NCBI GenBank assembly: GCA_051001975.1
Contig: JBPCMU010000074.1
Coordinates: forward strand, 1 to 31,549
Source of the DNA: DATAEG01 sp051001975
Lineage (GTDB): Bacteria; Actinomycetota; Actinomycetes; Mycobacteriales; Jatrophihabitantaceae
DNA: 31,549 nt
Reading direction: 5' to 3'
A program made the translations under genes and the position numbers. Shown in pieces: positions 23,422 through 31,549 of this stretch (the first letter of the stretch is position 1; each line of letters starts with the position of its first letter). A model generated the notes under the pieces. It ran no database searches. It saw nothing but the letters and a program-made list of their open reading frames with translations, and was not told the origin of the DNA.

Positions 23422-26105
23422 GCGCCGAACCAGGCGCCGCACCGCCCACTACCGAGCACGCCCGGCTGGCCGAGTCCCCGGCAGCGTCGAGTCCTTGGCG
23501 CGAATGGGGCCCGTACCTCTCCGGCCGGCAGTGGGGCACGGTGCGCGAGGACTACTCCGCAGACGGTGACGCGTGGGGCTACCTGCCGTTCGAGCAGGCG
23601 CACGCCCGGGCCTACCGGTGGGGTGAGGACGGCCTCGGCGGCATCTGCGACAGCTTCGGGTTCCTGAACTTCTCCATCGCGCTCTGGAACGGCCGCGATC
23701 CGATCCTGAAGGAACGGCTCTACGGCCTGGCCAACCCGCAGGGCAATCACGGCGAGGACGCCAAGGAGTACTGGTGGGCGCTGGACGGCACCCCCACGCA
23801 CTCCTGGATGCAGTGGCTCTACCGCTACCCGCAGGCGGCCTTCCCGTACGAGCGGCTGCGCACCGAGAACGCCGCGCGCACCCGCGCCGACCGCGAGTTC
23901 GAGCTTGCTGACACCGGCGTGCTCGACCAGAACCGGTTCTTCGACATCACGGTCAGCTACGCCAAAGCCGCACCGGACGACCTCTGCGTGACAATCGGGG
24001 CCACCAATCACGGTCCCGAGCCGGCGCCACTGCACCTGCTGCCGCAGATCTGGTTCCGCAACACGTGGGCCTGGGGCGACGACGACCGCCGCCCGGCGCT
24101 ACGCGCACTGCCGCAGGCCGAGCTTGCCGTCGGCGACATTGCCGCGGTGGAGTGCCGCCACGACTACCTGGGCCGCTACGTCCTGGCGGCTGACTCGGTC
24201 GGCGCCGACCGTCCGGACGTGCTGGTCTGCTCGAACGAGACCAACGCCGTCGCGCTGTTCGGCGCCATGCAGAACGAGTCACCGCACCCCAAGGACAGCA
24301 TCGGCCGGCGGGTGGTGGACGGCGACGCGACCGCCTGTGCCGCAGACGGGTTAGGTACGAAGGCCGCCTTCTGGTACCGCTTCGACGCCGTTGCGCCGGG
24401 CGAATCGGTGAAGGTATCGCTGCGGCTGTCCCGAGCAGACCCGGCCGAGGATACGTTCGGTGCCGCCTTCGATGCCGTGGTCGCGGACCGCCGAGCCGAG
24501 GCGGACGCCTTCTACGGATCGGTGTTGCCCGGGCACCTCTCCGCCGAGGACCGCACCATCGCCCGCCGGGCCTTCGCCGGTCTGCTGTGGGGCAAACAGG
24601 TCTATCGCTACAGCGTGCGGGACTGGCTGGCCGGCGACTCGGCGCAACCGCCTGCCCCGGCCGCACGGCGTGCCAAAGGCGCCAGGAACACGGAGTGGAC
24701 GAACCTTGCGCTCGCCGACGTCATCTCGATGCCGGACGAGTGGGAGTACCCGTGGTTCGCCGCCTGGGACCTGGCCTTTCACTGCGTCGCGCTGGCGCAC
24801 GTCGACCCGCAGTTCGCCAAGGACCAGCTGGTGCTGATGTGCCGCGAGTGGGCGATGCATCCGGACGGACAATTACCCGCATACGAATGGGCGTTCGGCG
24901 ATGTGAACCCTCCGGTGCACGCCTGGGCCGCATGGCAGGTGTACGTCACCGACGGCAAGCGCGATCGGGACTTCCTCATCACCGTGTTCACCAAGCTGCT
25001 GCTGAACTTCTCCTGGTGGGTGAACCGCAAGGACGCCGATGGCTCGAACCTCTTCTCCGGCGGGTTCCTCGGGATGGACAACATCGGTGCGTTCGACCGG
25101 TCGGCGCCGCTGCCGGACGGCTACGAGCTCGAGCAGTCCGACGCGACGAGCTGGATGGCGTTCTTCTGCCTGAGCATGGTGACGATCGCGCTGGAGTTGG
25201 CCCGCGCCGACCAGGTGTGGGACGACCTGGCCACCAAGTTCCTCGAACACTTCCTGGCGATCGCCCATGCGGTGCACGCCTTCGGCCCGGAAGGCACCGG
25301 CATCTGGAACGACGAGGACGGCTTCTGCTACGACGTGCTGGTCAAGCCGGACGGCAGTTCTGAGCCGATGCGGATCCGCTCGATGGTGGGCCTGCTACCC
25401 GTGCTGGCCGTCGCGATGTCCGAACCGTGGGTGAGCCGCACGTTGCCGGATTTCACTGGTCGGCTGCGGTGGCTGGTAAAACACCGCCCCGAACTCACCC
25501 AGAGCCTGCTCAGCTGGACCGACGAGACCGGGGTGCTCGGCATGCTGTCGCTGCTCGACCCGGTCCGTCTCGATCGCGTCCTGCAGCGGATGCTCGACCC
25601 GCACTGCTTCCTCTCCGAGCACGGAATCCGTTCACTGTCGGCCGAGTACCGGACCTCGTTCACCACCACCCTGGACGGGCAGGAGTTCAGCATCGACTAC
25701 GAGCCCGGCGAGTCGCGCACGCCGCTGTTCGGTGGCAACTCGAACTGGCGCGGTCCCGTGTGGTTCCCGGTGAACGTGCTGCTCAGCGACGCGCTGCGCA
25801 CGTACGGCGCGGCATTGCCGACGCGTACCGTGCCGTTCCCGACCCGAAGCGACTCGCGCGTCGGCTACGCGGCCGTGGCCGACGCTCTCGACCAGCGGCT
25901 GATCGATCTGTTCCGGGTCGGCGCGAATGGTCGGCGACCCAGCGACGGGCAACGCATCGAGGCCTCCGCCGACCCGGTCTGGCAGGCCCACGTCACGTTC
26001 AGTGAGTACTTCGACGGCGACACCGGCGAGGGCCTCGGCGCAACCCATCAGACCGGCTGGACCGCCCTGGTCGCCCACCTGCTCTGCCGCCCAGACCCCG
26101 GATGA
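23418..26105 (+). CDS. GH63/MGH1-like glucosidase
   Basis: An 895-residue glycoside hydrolase related to mannosyl-oligosaccharide glucosidases (GH63). The first 350 residues look like the beta-rich N-terminal domain (WGPYLSGRQWGTVREDYS; GFLNFSIALWNGRDPILKER). The second half is the alpha/alpha-barrel with YPWFAAWDLAFH (Asp451 is a candidate general acid), GGFLGMDNIGAFDRS, and FGGNSNWRGPVWFPVN at about 771-786. No signal peptide, so it is cytosolic; it probably removes glucose from alpha-glucosides or compatible solutes. The shorter mycobacterial glucosylglycerate hydrolase is a GH63 relative but only about half this length, so the substrate here is open. GTG 23418 overlaps the upstream membrane gene. 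The stop codon lies inside a downstream palindrome. Confidence 0.88.
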   Translation: MSAEPGAAPPTTEHARLAESPAASSPWREWGPYLSGRQWGTVREDYSADGDAWGYLPFEQAHARAYRWGEDGLGGICDSFGFLNFSIALWNGRDPILKERLYGLANPQGNHGEDAKEYWWALDGTPTHSWMQWLYRYPQAAFPYERLRTENAARTRADREFELADTGVLDQNRFFDITVSYAKAAPDDLCVTIGATNHGPEPAPLHLLPQIWFRNTWAWGDDDRRPALRALPQAELAVGDIAAVECRHDYLGRYVLAADSVGADRPDVLVCSNETNAVALFGAMQNESPHPKDSIGRRVVDGDATACAADGLGTKAAFWYRFDAVAPGESVKVSLRLSRADPAEDTFGAAFDAVVADRRAEADAFYGSVLPGHLSAEDRTIARRAFAGLLWGKQVYRYSVRDWLAGDSAQPPAPAARRAKGARNTEWTNLALADVISMPDEWEYPWFAAWDLAFHCVALAHVDPQFAKDQLVLMCREWAMHPDGQLPAYEWAFGDVNPPVHAWAAWQVYVTDGKRDRDFLITVFTKLLLNFSWWVNRKDADGSNLFSGGFLGMDNIGAFDRSAPLPDGYELEQSDATSWMAFFCLSMVTIALELARADQVWDDLATKFLEHFLAIAHAVHAFGPEGTGIWNDEDGFCYDVLVKPDGSSEPMRIRSMVGLLPVLAVAMSEPWVSRTLPDFTGRLRWLVKHRPELTQSLLSWTDETGVLGMLSLLDPVRLDRVLQRMLDPHCFLSEHGIRSLSAEYRTSFTTTLDGQEFSIDYEPGESRTPLFGGNSNWRGPVWFPVNVLLSDALRTYGAALPTRTVPFPTRSDSRVGYAAVADALDQRLIDLFRVGANGRRPSDGQRIEASADPVWQAHVTFSEYFDGDTGEGLGATHQTGWTALVAHLLCRPDPG

Positions 26106-26150
26106 TCACGCGATTTTCGCTGCTATGGCCACGAAAAGTGGGTGATCATC
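26101..26150. terminator. Convergent palindrome acting as likely bidirectional terminator
   Basis: GATGATCAC (26101-26109) pairs with GTGATCATC (26142-26150), and inside it TTTTCG (26114-26119) pairs with CGAAAA (26132-26137), leaving a small internal loop and a 12-base apical loop. It fills the 55-base gap between the glucosidase (plus) and pckG (minus), and its left arm contains the glucosidase TGA. The TGATCA-ended form suggests a dispersed intergenic repeat family, but only one copy is in this window. Confidence 0.75.
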
Positions 26151-26160
26151 GGGGAGGTGG

Positions 26161-27972
26161 TCAGCCGAGGCGCTGGCGGAGCGCGGCGAGCTCATCGCGC
26201 AGCGAGGTCGGCACCGCATCGCCGATGTGCTCGAACCACTCCTCGATGCCGGGTAGCTCCGCGCGCCACTCCTCGGAATCGACGCGCAGCGCAGCGGTGA
26301 CCTCGTCGGCGGTCATCCGCAGACCGTCGAGGTCCAGCGAGCCCGGCTCGGGGACCCGCCCGATCGGCGTGTCCACCGCGGTGGCGGTTCCCTCGAGCCG
26401 CTCGACGGCCCACTTGAGCACGCGGATGTTCTCGCCGAAGCCCGGCCAGAGGAAGCCGCCGTCGGCATCGCGGCGGAACCAGTTCACGTAGAAGATCTTT
26501 GGCAGCTTGGTCGCGTCGGCGCCCTTGCCGACCTCGATCCAGTGCGCGAAGTAGTCCCCAGCGTTGTAGCCGATGAACGGCAGCATCGCCATTGGGTCGC
26601 GCCGCACGACACCGACCGCGCCGGTCGCTGCGGCCGTCGTCTCCGAGGACAGGGTGGCGCCCATGAACACGCCGTGCTGCCAGTCGCGCGCTTCGGTGAC
26701 CAGCGGCACGGTGTCCCGGCGACGACCGCCGAAGAAGATCGCGTCGAGTGGCACACCGGCCGGGTCGTCCCATTCCGGTGCCAGGATCGGGCACTGCTGC
26801 AGCGGCGTGCAGAACCGCGAGTTCGGGTGAGCCGCAGGCTCCGGCGACTCCGGGGTCCAATCGCGGCCCTTCCAGTCAGTCAGGTGGGCCGGCTTCTCGT
26901 CGGTCATGCCTTCCCACCACACGTCACCGTCGTCGGTCAGGGCGACGTTGGTGAAGATGGTGTTTCCCTTGGCGATAGTGCGCATCGCGTTCGGGTTGGT
27001 GGACCAGCCGGTGCCCGGCGCAACGCCGAACAGGCCGTACTCGGGGTTGACCGCACGCAGCCTGCCCTCGTCGTCGAAGCGCAGCCAGGCGATGTCGTCA
27101 CCGAGGGTCTGCACCTGCCAGCCGGGAATGGTCGGCTCGAGCATGGCCAGGTTGGTCTTGCCGCACGCCGATGGGAAGGCCGCGGCGACGTGGTAGGTGC
27201 GGCCGGCCGGTGAGATGAGTTTGAGGATCAGCATGTGCTCGGCAAGCCAGCCCTCGTCACGGGCCTTCGCCGACGCGATGCGCAGCGAGTAGCACTTCTT
27301 GCCTAGTAGAGCGTTGCCGCCATAACCGGAGCCGTACGACCAGATCAGCCGCTCCTCCGGGAAGTGCACGATGTACTTGGTCTCGTTGCACGGCCACGGC
27401 ACGTCAGTGTCGCCGGCGGCCAGCGGCGCACCGAGCGAATGCACACCCGGCACGAACGGTGCGTCGTCGGCGAAGCGGGCCAGCGCCGGGGTGCCCATCC
27501 GGGTCATCACGTGCATCGACACAACCACGTAGGCGGAGTCGGTAACCTCGCAGCCGAGCAGCGGCTCGTCAGCGGTCAGCGGTCCCATGCAATACGGGAT
27601 GACGTACATCGTTCGGCCACGCATCGAGCCGCGGTAACGCTCGATGAGGATGGCCTTCATGTCGTCCGGGGCCATCCAATTGTTGGTGGCGCCGGCATCC
27701 TTCGGGTCGCGCGAGCAGATGAAGGTGCGGTCCTCGACCCGGGCAACATCACGCGGGTCGGAGGCGCACCAGAAGGAGTTGGGCTTCGCGTCGAGTTGCT
27801 TCAGCGTCCCGGCGGCGACGAGCTGATCGGTCAGGCGGCGCCACTCCTCGTCAGAACCGTCGCACCAGACGACCTGGTCGGGCTGGGTGAGTTCCGCGGT
27901 CTCTCGGACCCAGTTGATCAACCGCGCGTGGGTGGTGGGGGCCCTGTCGAGCCCGCTGATCGTCGCAGTCAT
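26161..27972 (-). CDS. pckG: Phosphoenolpyruvate carboxykinase (GTP)
   Basis: A 603-residue GTP-dependent PEPCK converting oxaloacetate plus GTP to phosphoenolpyruvate, CO2 and GDP, the entry to gluconeogenesis. The nucleotide-binding kinase-1 loop AFPSACGKTNL is at residues 265-275, including the reactive Cys270 typical of GTP-type enzymes. Other motifs are YGSGYGGNALLGKKCYSLR (213-231), the metal-binding LGDDIAWLRFDDEG, and FGGRRRDTVPLV. Length is normal. The ATG 27972 has AGGAGG upstream. A 20-base perfect inverted repeat lies 14 bases above the start codon and may bind a regulator. In mycobacterial relatives it supports growth on fatty acids, which fits the fadE5 and bkd genes in the window. 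Confidence 0.97.
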   Translation of the reverse strand: MTATISGLDRAPTTHARLINWVRETAELTQPDQVVWCDGSDEEWRRLTDQLVAAGTLKQLDAKPNSFWCASDPRDVARVEDRTFICSRDPKDAGATNNWMAPDDMKAILIERYRGSMRGRTMYVIPYCMGPLTADEPLLGCEVTDSAYVVVSMHVMTRMGTPALARFADDAPFVPGVHSLGAPLAAGDTDVPWPCNETKYIVHFPEERLIWSYGSGYGGNALLGKKCYSLRIASAKARDEGWLAEHMLILKLISPAGRTYHVAAAFPSACGKTNLAMLEPTIPGWQVQTLGDDIAWLRFDDEGRLRAVNPEYGLFGVAPGTGWSTNPNAMRTIAKGNTIFTNVALTDDGDVWWEGMTDEKPAHLTDWKGRDWTPESPEPAAHPNSRFCTPLQQCPILAPEWDDPAGVPLDAIFFGGRRRDTVPLVTEARDWQHGVFMGATLSSETTAAATGAVGVVRRDPMAMLPFIGYNAGDYFAHWIEVGKGADATKLPKIFYVNWFRRDADGGFLWPGFGENIRVLKWAVERLEGTATAVDTPIGRVPEPGSLDLDGLRMTADEVTAALRVDSEEWRAELPGIEEWFEHIGDAVPTSLRDELAALRQRLG

Positions 27973-27985
27973 GCGCCGCCTCCTG

Positions 27986-28005
27986 TCCGGTCACCGTTGA
28001 CCGGA
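27986..28005. promoter_or_regulatory. Perfect inverted repeat in the pckG leader
   Basis: TCCGGTCA (27986-27993) and TGACCGGA (27998-28005) flank a four-base loop (CCGT). It is just upstream of the AGGAGG ribosome site of pckG. As DNA it is a good dimer-binding operator (GGTCA-N4-TGACC core). As RNA it would form an eight-pair hairpin next to the ribosome site. No regulator gene is adjacent. Confidence 0.6.
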
Positions 28006-28194
28006 AATGCCTCATCCGCCGCGCTGGCTAGCGGCCGAGGAGGGGTTGGATTCCTGGACGGTACCTCCGGCAAACGCTTCCGGACGTCCCGGTAGGATGC
28101 GGCTCTGATCACACAGGGCGCGATCGGTGCGACACTGAACGCACGCGCAGCACCTGAGTTGCGCTGGTCGAAGCCACGGCCGTTGTCCTTAGAC

Positions 28195-28240
28195 CCGCGG
28201 TGGCTTCTGTGCTTCCGCGGCTATCACGGACGTGTCCGTG
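28195..28240 (+). promoter_or_regulatory. Two hairpins in the leader of the GlsB-like gene
   Basis: CCGCGG at 28195-28200 and again at 28215-28220 form a six-pair stem with a 14-base loop. CACGGAC (28225-28231) and GTCCGTG (28234-28240) form a second perfect inverted repeat. The second ends just before the AAAGGAG ribosome site. They may be operators or an RNA leader. Apart from these I see no feature in the 282-base gap upstream besides the pckG palindrome. Confidence 0.4.
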
Positions 28241-28254
28241 CAAAGGAGCACACC

Positions 28255-28533
28255 ATGATCGGCTTGATCATCACTCTCATCGTCGTCGGCCTCATCGCCG
28301 GCGCGATTGCCAGACTCGTCGTCCCAGGCACGGAAGGCATCTCGATCCCGCTGACCATCGTGCTGGGCATCGTCGGTTCGTTCGTCGGTGGATTCCTCGG
28401 CTACCTGATCTTCCACAAGGACGGCAACGACGGCTTCTTCCAGCCGTCCGGCCTGGTCGGCTCCATCATCGGAGCGATCATCGTGCTGGCCATCTGGGTA
28501 AAGGTCGGCGCCCGCAAGCAGATCACCACCTGA
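28255..28533 (+). CDS. GlsB/YeaQ/YmgE family membrane protein
   Basis: A 92-residue very hydrophobic protein of the transglycosylase-associated family (PF04226). Three membrane helices: IGLIITLIVVGLIAGAIARLVV (2-23), SIPLTIVLGIVGSFVGGFLGYLIF (about 30-53) and LVGSIIGAIIVLAIWVKV (about 66-83). Gly-rich packing motifs (GIVGSFVGGFLG) are typical. The ATG 28255 has a strong AAAGGAG site at a six-base spacing; the longer in-frame start at 28159 lacks one. Relatives in other bacteria are stress-induced, but the molecular role is not established. It is a single-gene unit ending in a strong terminator. Confidence 0.92.
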   Translation: MIGLIITLIVVGLIAGAIARLVVPGTEGISIPLTIVLGIVGSFVGGFLGYLIFHKDGNDGFFQPSGLVGSIIGAIIVLAIWVKVGARKQITT

Positions 28534-28548
28534 TTATTCACCACCACA

Positions 28549-28586
28549 ACAGCACTGCCCGGGCCCAAAAGCCCGGGCAGTGCTGT
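28549..28586 (+). terminator. Strong hairpin terminator of the GlsB-like gene
   Basis: A perfect stem of 16 pairs (28549-28564 with 28571-28586, containing CACTGCCCGGGC) closes on a six-base CCAAAA loop. It starts 16 bases after the stop codon. No U-run follows beyond TGTAA. This is one of the most stable hairpins in the window. Confidence 0.92.
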
Positions 28587-28689
28587 GTAACAACCTCGAC
28601 TGCCCTGTGTGAGACCGATCCAAGGATCGAATGACGCGTCCGTCAATAACTGGTTCCACGGTGACGAAACCAGACCACGAGCGCGATGA

Positions 28690-28725
28690 GCGCTCGCGCG
28701 AAGAGCAGATCGCCCGCGCGAGCGC
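28690..28725. terminator. GAGCG-rich hairpin between convergent genes
   Basis: GCGCTCGCGCG (28690-28700) and CGCGCGAGCGC (28715-28725) form 11 perfect pairs with a 14-base loop. It lies about 70 bases beyond the stop of the tldE/pmbA gene on the minus strand and could end that transcript. The surrounding 28676-28760 stretch is rich in GAGCG/GCGAG repeats (AGCGAGC, GAGCGAAGCGAGG) and resembles intergenic repeat DNA. Confidence 0.55.
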
Positions 28726-28794
28726 CAGCGAGCTTGCGGCCGAGCGAAGCGAGGGTCCGCGAGTCAACCGACGAAGCGATCACAAGTGCAGCGA

Positions 28795-30203
28795 TCAGCT
28801 AGCGTCGCTTACCGTCGACATGTTGAAGTCGCGGATGCGCAGCGGCGGCATCACCGCGCGGGTGAAGTAGTCGTTCCACTCCCGCGGCAGGGTGCGGTCG
28901 CTGCGACCGGCTTCGAGGATCCGAGCCAGCATCCCGACGGGTGACTCGTTGAACCGGAAGTTCGTCACGGCCCCCTGCACCGCGCCGTTCTCGATCAAAT
29001 ACACGCCGTCACGGGTGAGCCCGGTGAGCAGCGCGGTCTGCGGGTCGACCTCACGGATGTACCAGAGGCAGGTGAGCAGCAGGCCCCGCTCGGTGCCCGC
29101 GATCATCTCGTCGAGGGTCTTGGTACCACCGGCATCCAGCAGCAGGTTGTCGATGAGCTGGCACGGCGGCTGATCGGTCTTCCTCGCCCAGGCGCGGTTG
29201 CGCAGCAGGTCGTGCAGCGCCCCGTCGGCGATCCAGTCGGTCGCCTCGCACGGCGCGCCGTTGTCGAAGATCGACATCAGGCCCATGAACGACGTCTCGA
29301 CGACACTGAACGGCGCGCACCGGACGCCATCGGCGGCCGGGTCGGACCAGAGCCGGACCGGCAGCGGCGAAAGCTTCTGGCCGATCCGGGTACCCCCGTC
29401 GGCCTGCGCATCGCTCCACACGCTGCGACCCTCTTCGGCCTCCCGCGCGGTGGAGCGAAGGTAGAGGTCCAGCATCAGGTCGGCCACTGCGGACGGTGGC
29501 AGCAGCGTCTCGTACCTTCCGGCCGGGAGCTCGATCCGGTTGCGCGCCCAGTCGAGGCGCTGCGACAAGATATCGGCGACGGCGAGGACGTCGACGTCGG
29601 TGAAGTCACGGGTGGGCACGCCGTGCCAGGCCGACCGGCTCAGGTCGGCGCTCTTCGCGTTGACCTCCAGGCGGCCGGTCGGCTGCACCCAGCGCCGGCG
29701 CAGTCCCGTCGAGGTGCCGAGGAACGACGTCTCGACGATGTGCTCCGCGAACCCGTACAACAGTTCGTCGCGGGCGGCGACGCGCTGGAAGGCCGACCCC
29801 AGATCGGGGGCGAACCGGCTGAACACCTCGACGGTGGAGTCGGCAGCTGCCGCGCCCCAGTCGTCGGTGTGCGGATAGGGCTCGACGAGGTCGGTGGCAT
29901 CGTCGGCCGGGTCGCTCTGGTCGGCCGCCTTCTCGCTGTCGCGGACCAGGGCGGTGACGTCGTCCAGTGTCGCGGCGGAACGAGTGACCACTCCGGCCCG
30001 AGTGCCGTCTGCTCCGGAGCGGACCGAGATCACGGTCACCGCCCGGGACGCCATCTGGCCGTTGGTGGTCAACGAGTTCGCCGCCCAGCGCAGGTTGGAC
30101 TCGCGCCGCTCGACGACGATCACCACACATCCGTCGGCCGAGGACGTGCGCAGCGCGTGCTCGACGACGTCCTGTGGCGCCGCCGTCGTCTGGTGGGGAG
30201 CGC

Positions 30204-30207
<4 letters not shown>
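28795..30207 (-). CDS. tldE: TldE/PmbA family metalloprotease partner
   Basis: A 470-residue protein of the TldD/PmbA family, the partner subunit that lacks the HExxxH zinc motif of TldD. GTG 30207 is chosen because it overlaps the ancestral tldD stop as GTGA and has GGAGG upstream; the longer frame to 30408 runs inside tldD. Family regions seen are SNLRWAANSLTTNGQ near the N terminus, LPAGRYETLLPPSAVADLM in the centre, and LLLTCLWYIREVDPQTALLTGLTRDGVYLIENG plus the C-terminal FNESPVGMLARI. In other bacteria TldD and TldE form a heterodimer that removes residues from unfolded or modified peptides and was found through microcin B17 maturation and CcdA turnover. The substrate here is unknown. 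Confidence 0.9.

Positions 30208-31549
<1,342 letters not shown>

Noticed and set aside
28631..28870. 79-codon frame on the plus strand in the GAGCG-rich patch
   Set aside because: It is built from the repeat patch and the antisense of the tldE 3' end; no ribosome site; charged low-complexity product.

Overview
The window is about 31.5 kb of GC-rich DNA from an actinobacterium. The codon use, frequent GTG and TTG starts, probable leaderless genes, an RskA-type anti-sigma factor and close relatives of Mycobacterium tuberculosis FadE5, GabD1, Zmp1, BkdABC and GTP-dependent PEPCK all point to an environmental relative of the mycobacteria or Frankia-type lineages. No rRNA, tRNA, CRISPR array, transposase or phage gene was seen. 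Most of the window is ordinary chromosomal metabolism.

Layout. Positions 44-2262 hold an ECF sigma factor, its membrane anti-sigma factor and a secreted protein on the minus strand. The same promoter-like motif precedes the sigma gene and the secreted-protein gene. Positions 2309-4196 carry a FadE5-type acyl-CoA dehydrogenase behind a pair of operator-like repeats. Positions 4369-6000 hold an AI-2E-family membrane protein and a 450-base non-coding region that can fold into a multi-helix RNA, with clues favouring the minus strand. Positions 6001-7453 encode a tyrosine phosphatase and a DUF2020-like lipoprotein. Positions 7632-11010 encode an M13 metallopeptidase and succinate-semialdehyde dehydrogenase on the minus strand. 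Positions 11088-12866 encode a gamma-glutamyltransferase.

Positions 12918-13224 hold an isolated 43-residue gene with its own terminator and an inverted repeat upstream. Positions 13283-14991 are a patch of gene decay: a monooxygenase tail joined out of frame to a kinase N-lobe, followed by a phosphotransferase that has lost an internal piece. Positions 15095-18686 are the bkdABC operon for branched-chain 2-oxo acid oxidation, divergent from a glutathione peroxidase. Positions 19533-22114 encode a PLDc_N-type membrane protein and a HelD/HelR-type RNA polymerase-associated ATPase.

Positions 22197-26105 encode two membrane proteins and a large GH63-like glucosidase. They are followed by a strong palindrome and then pckG on the minus strand. 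The right end carries a GlsB/YeaQ-type small membrane protein and the tldD-tldE metalloprotease pair. The tldD reading frame is broken close to its C terminus.

Together the metabolic genes suggest growth on fatty acids and branched-chain amino acids (FadE5, Bkd), with GABA/TCA feed-in (GabD1) and gluconeogenesis (PEPCK). The most novel candidates are the structured RNA at 5676-5934, the self-consistent ECF promoter pair, the 43-residue gene and the frameshifts in tldD and in the membrane-protein gene at 22197.
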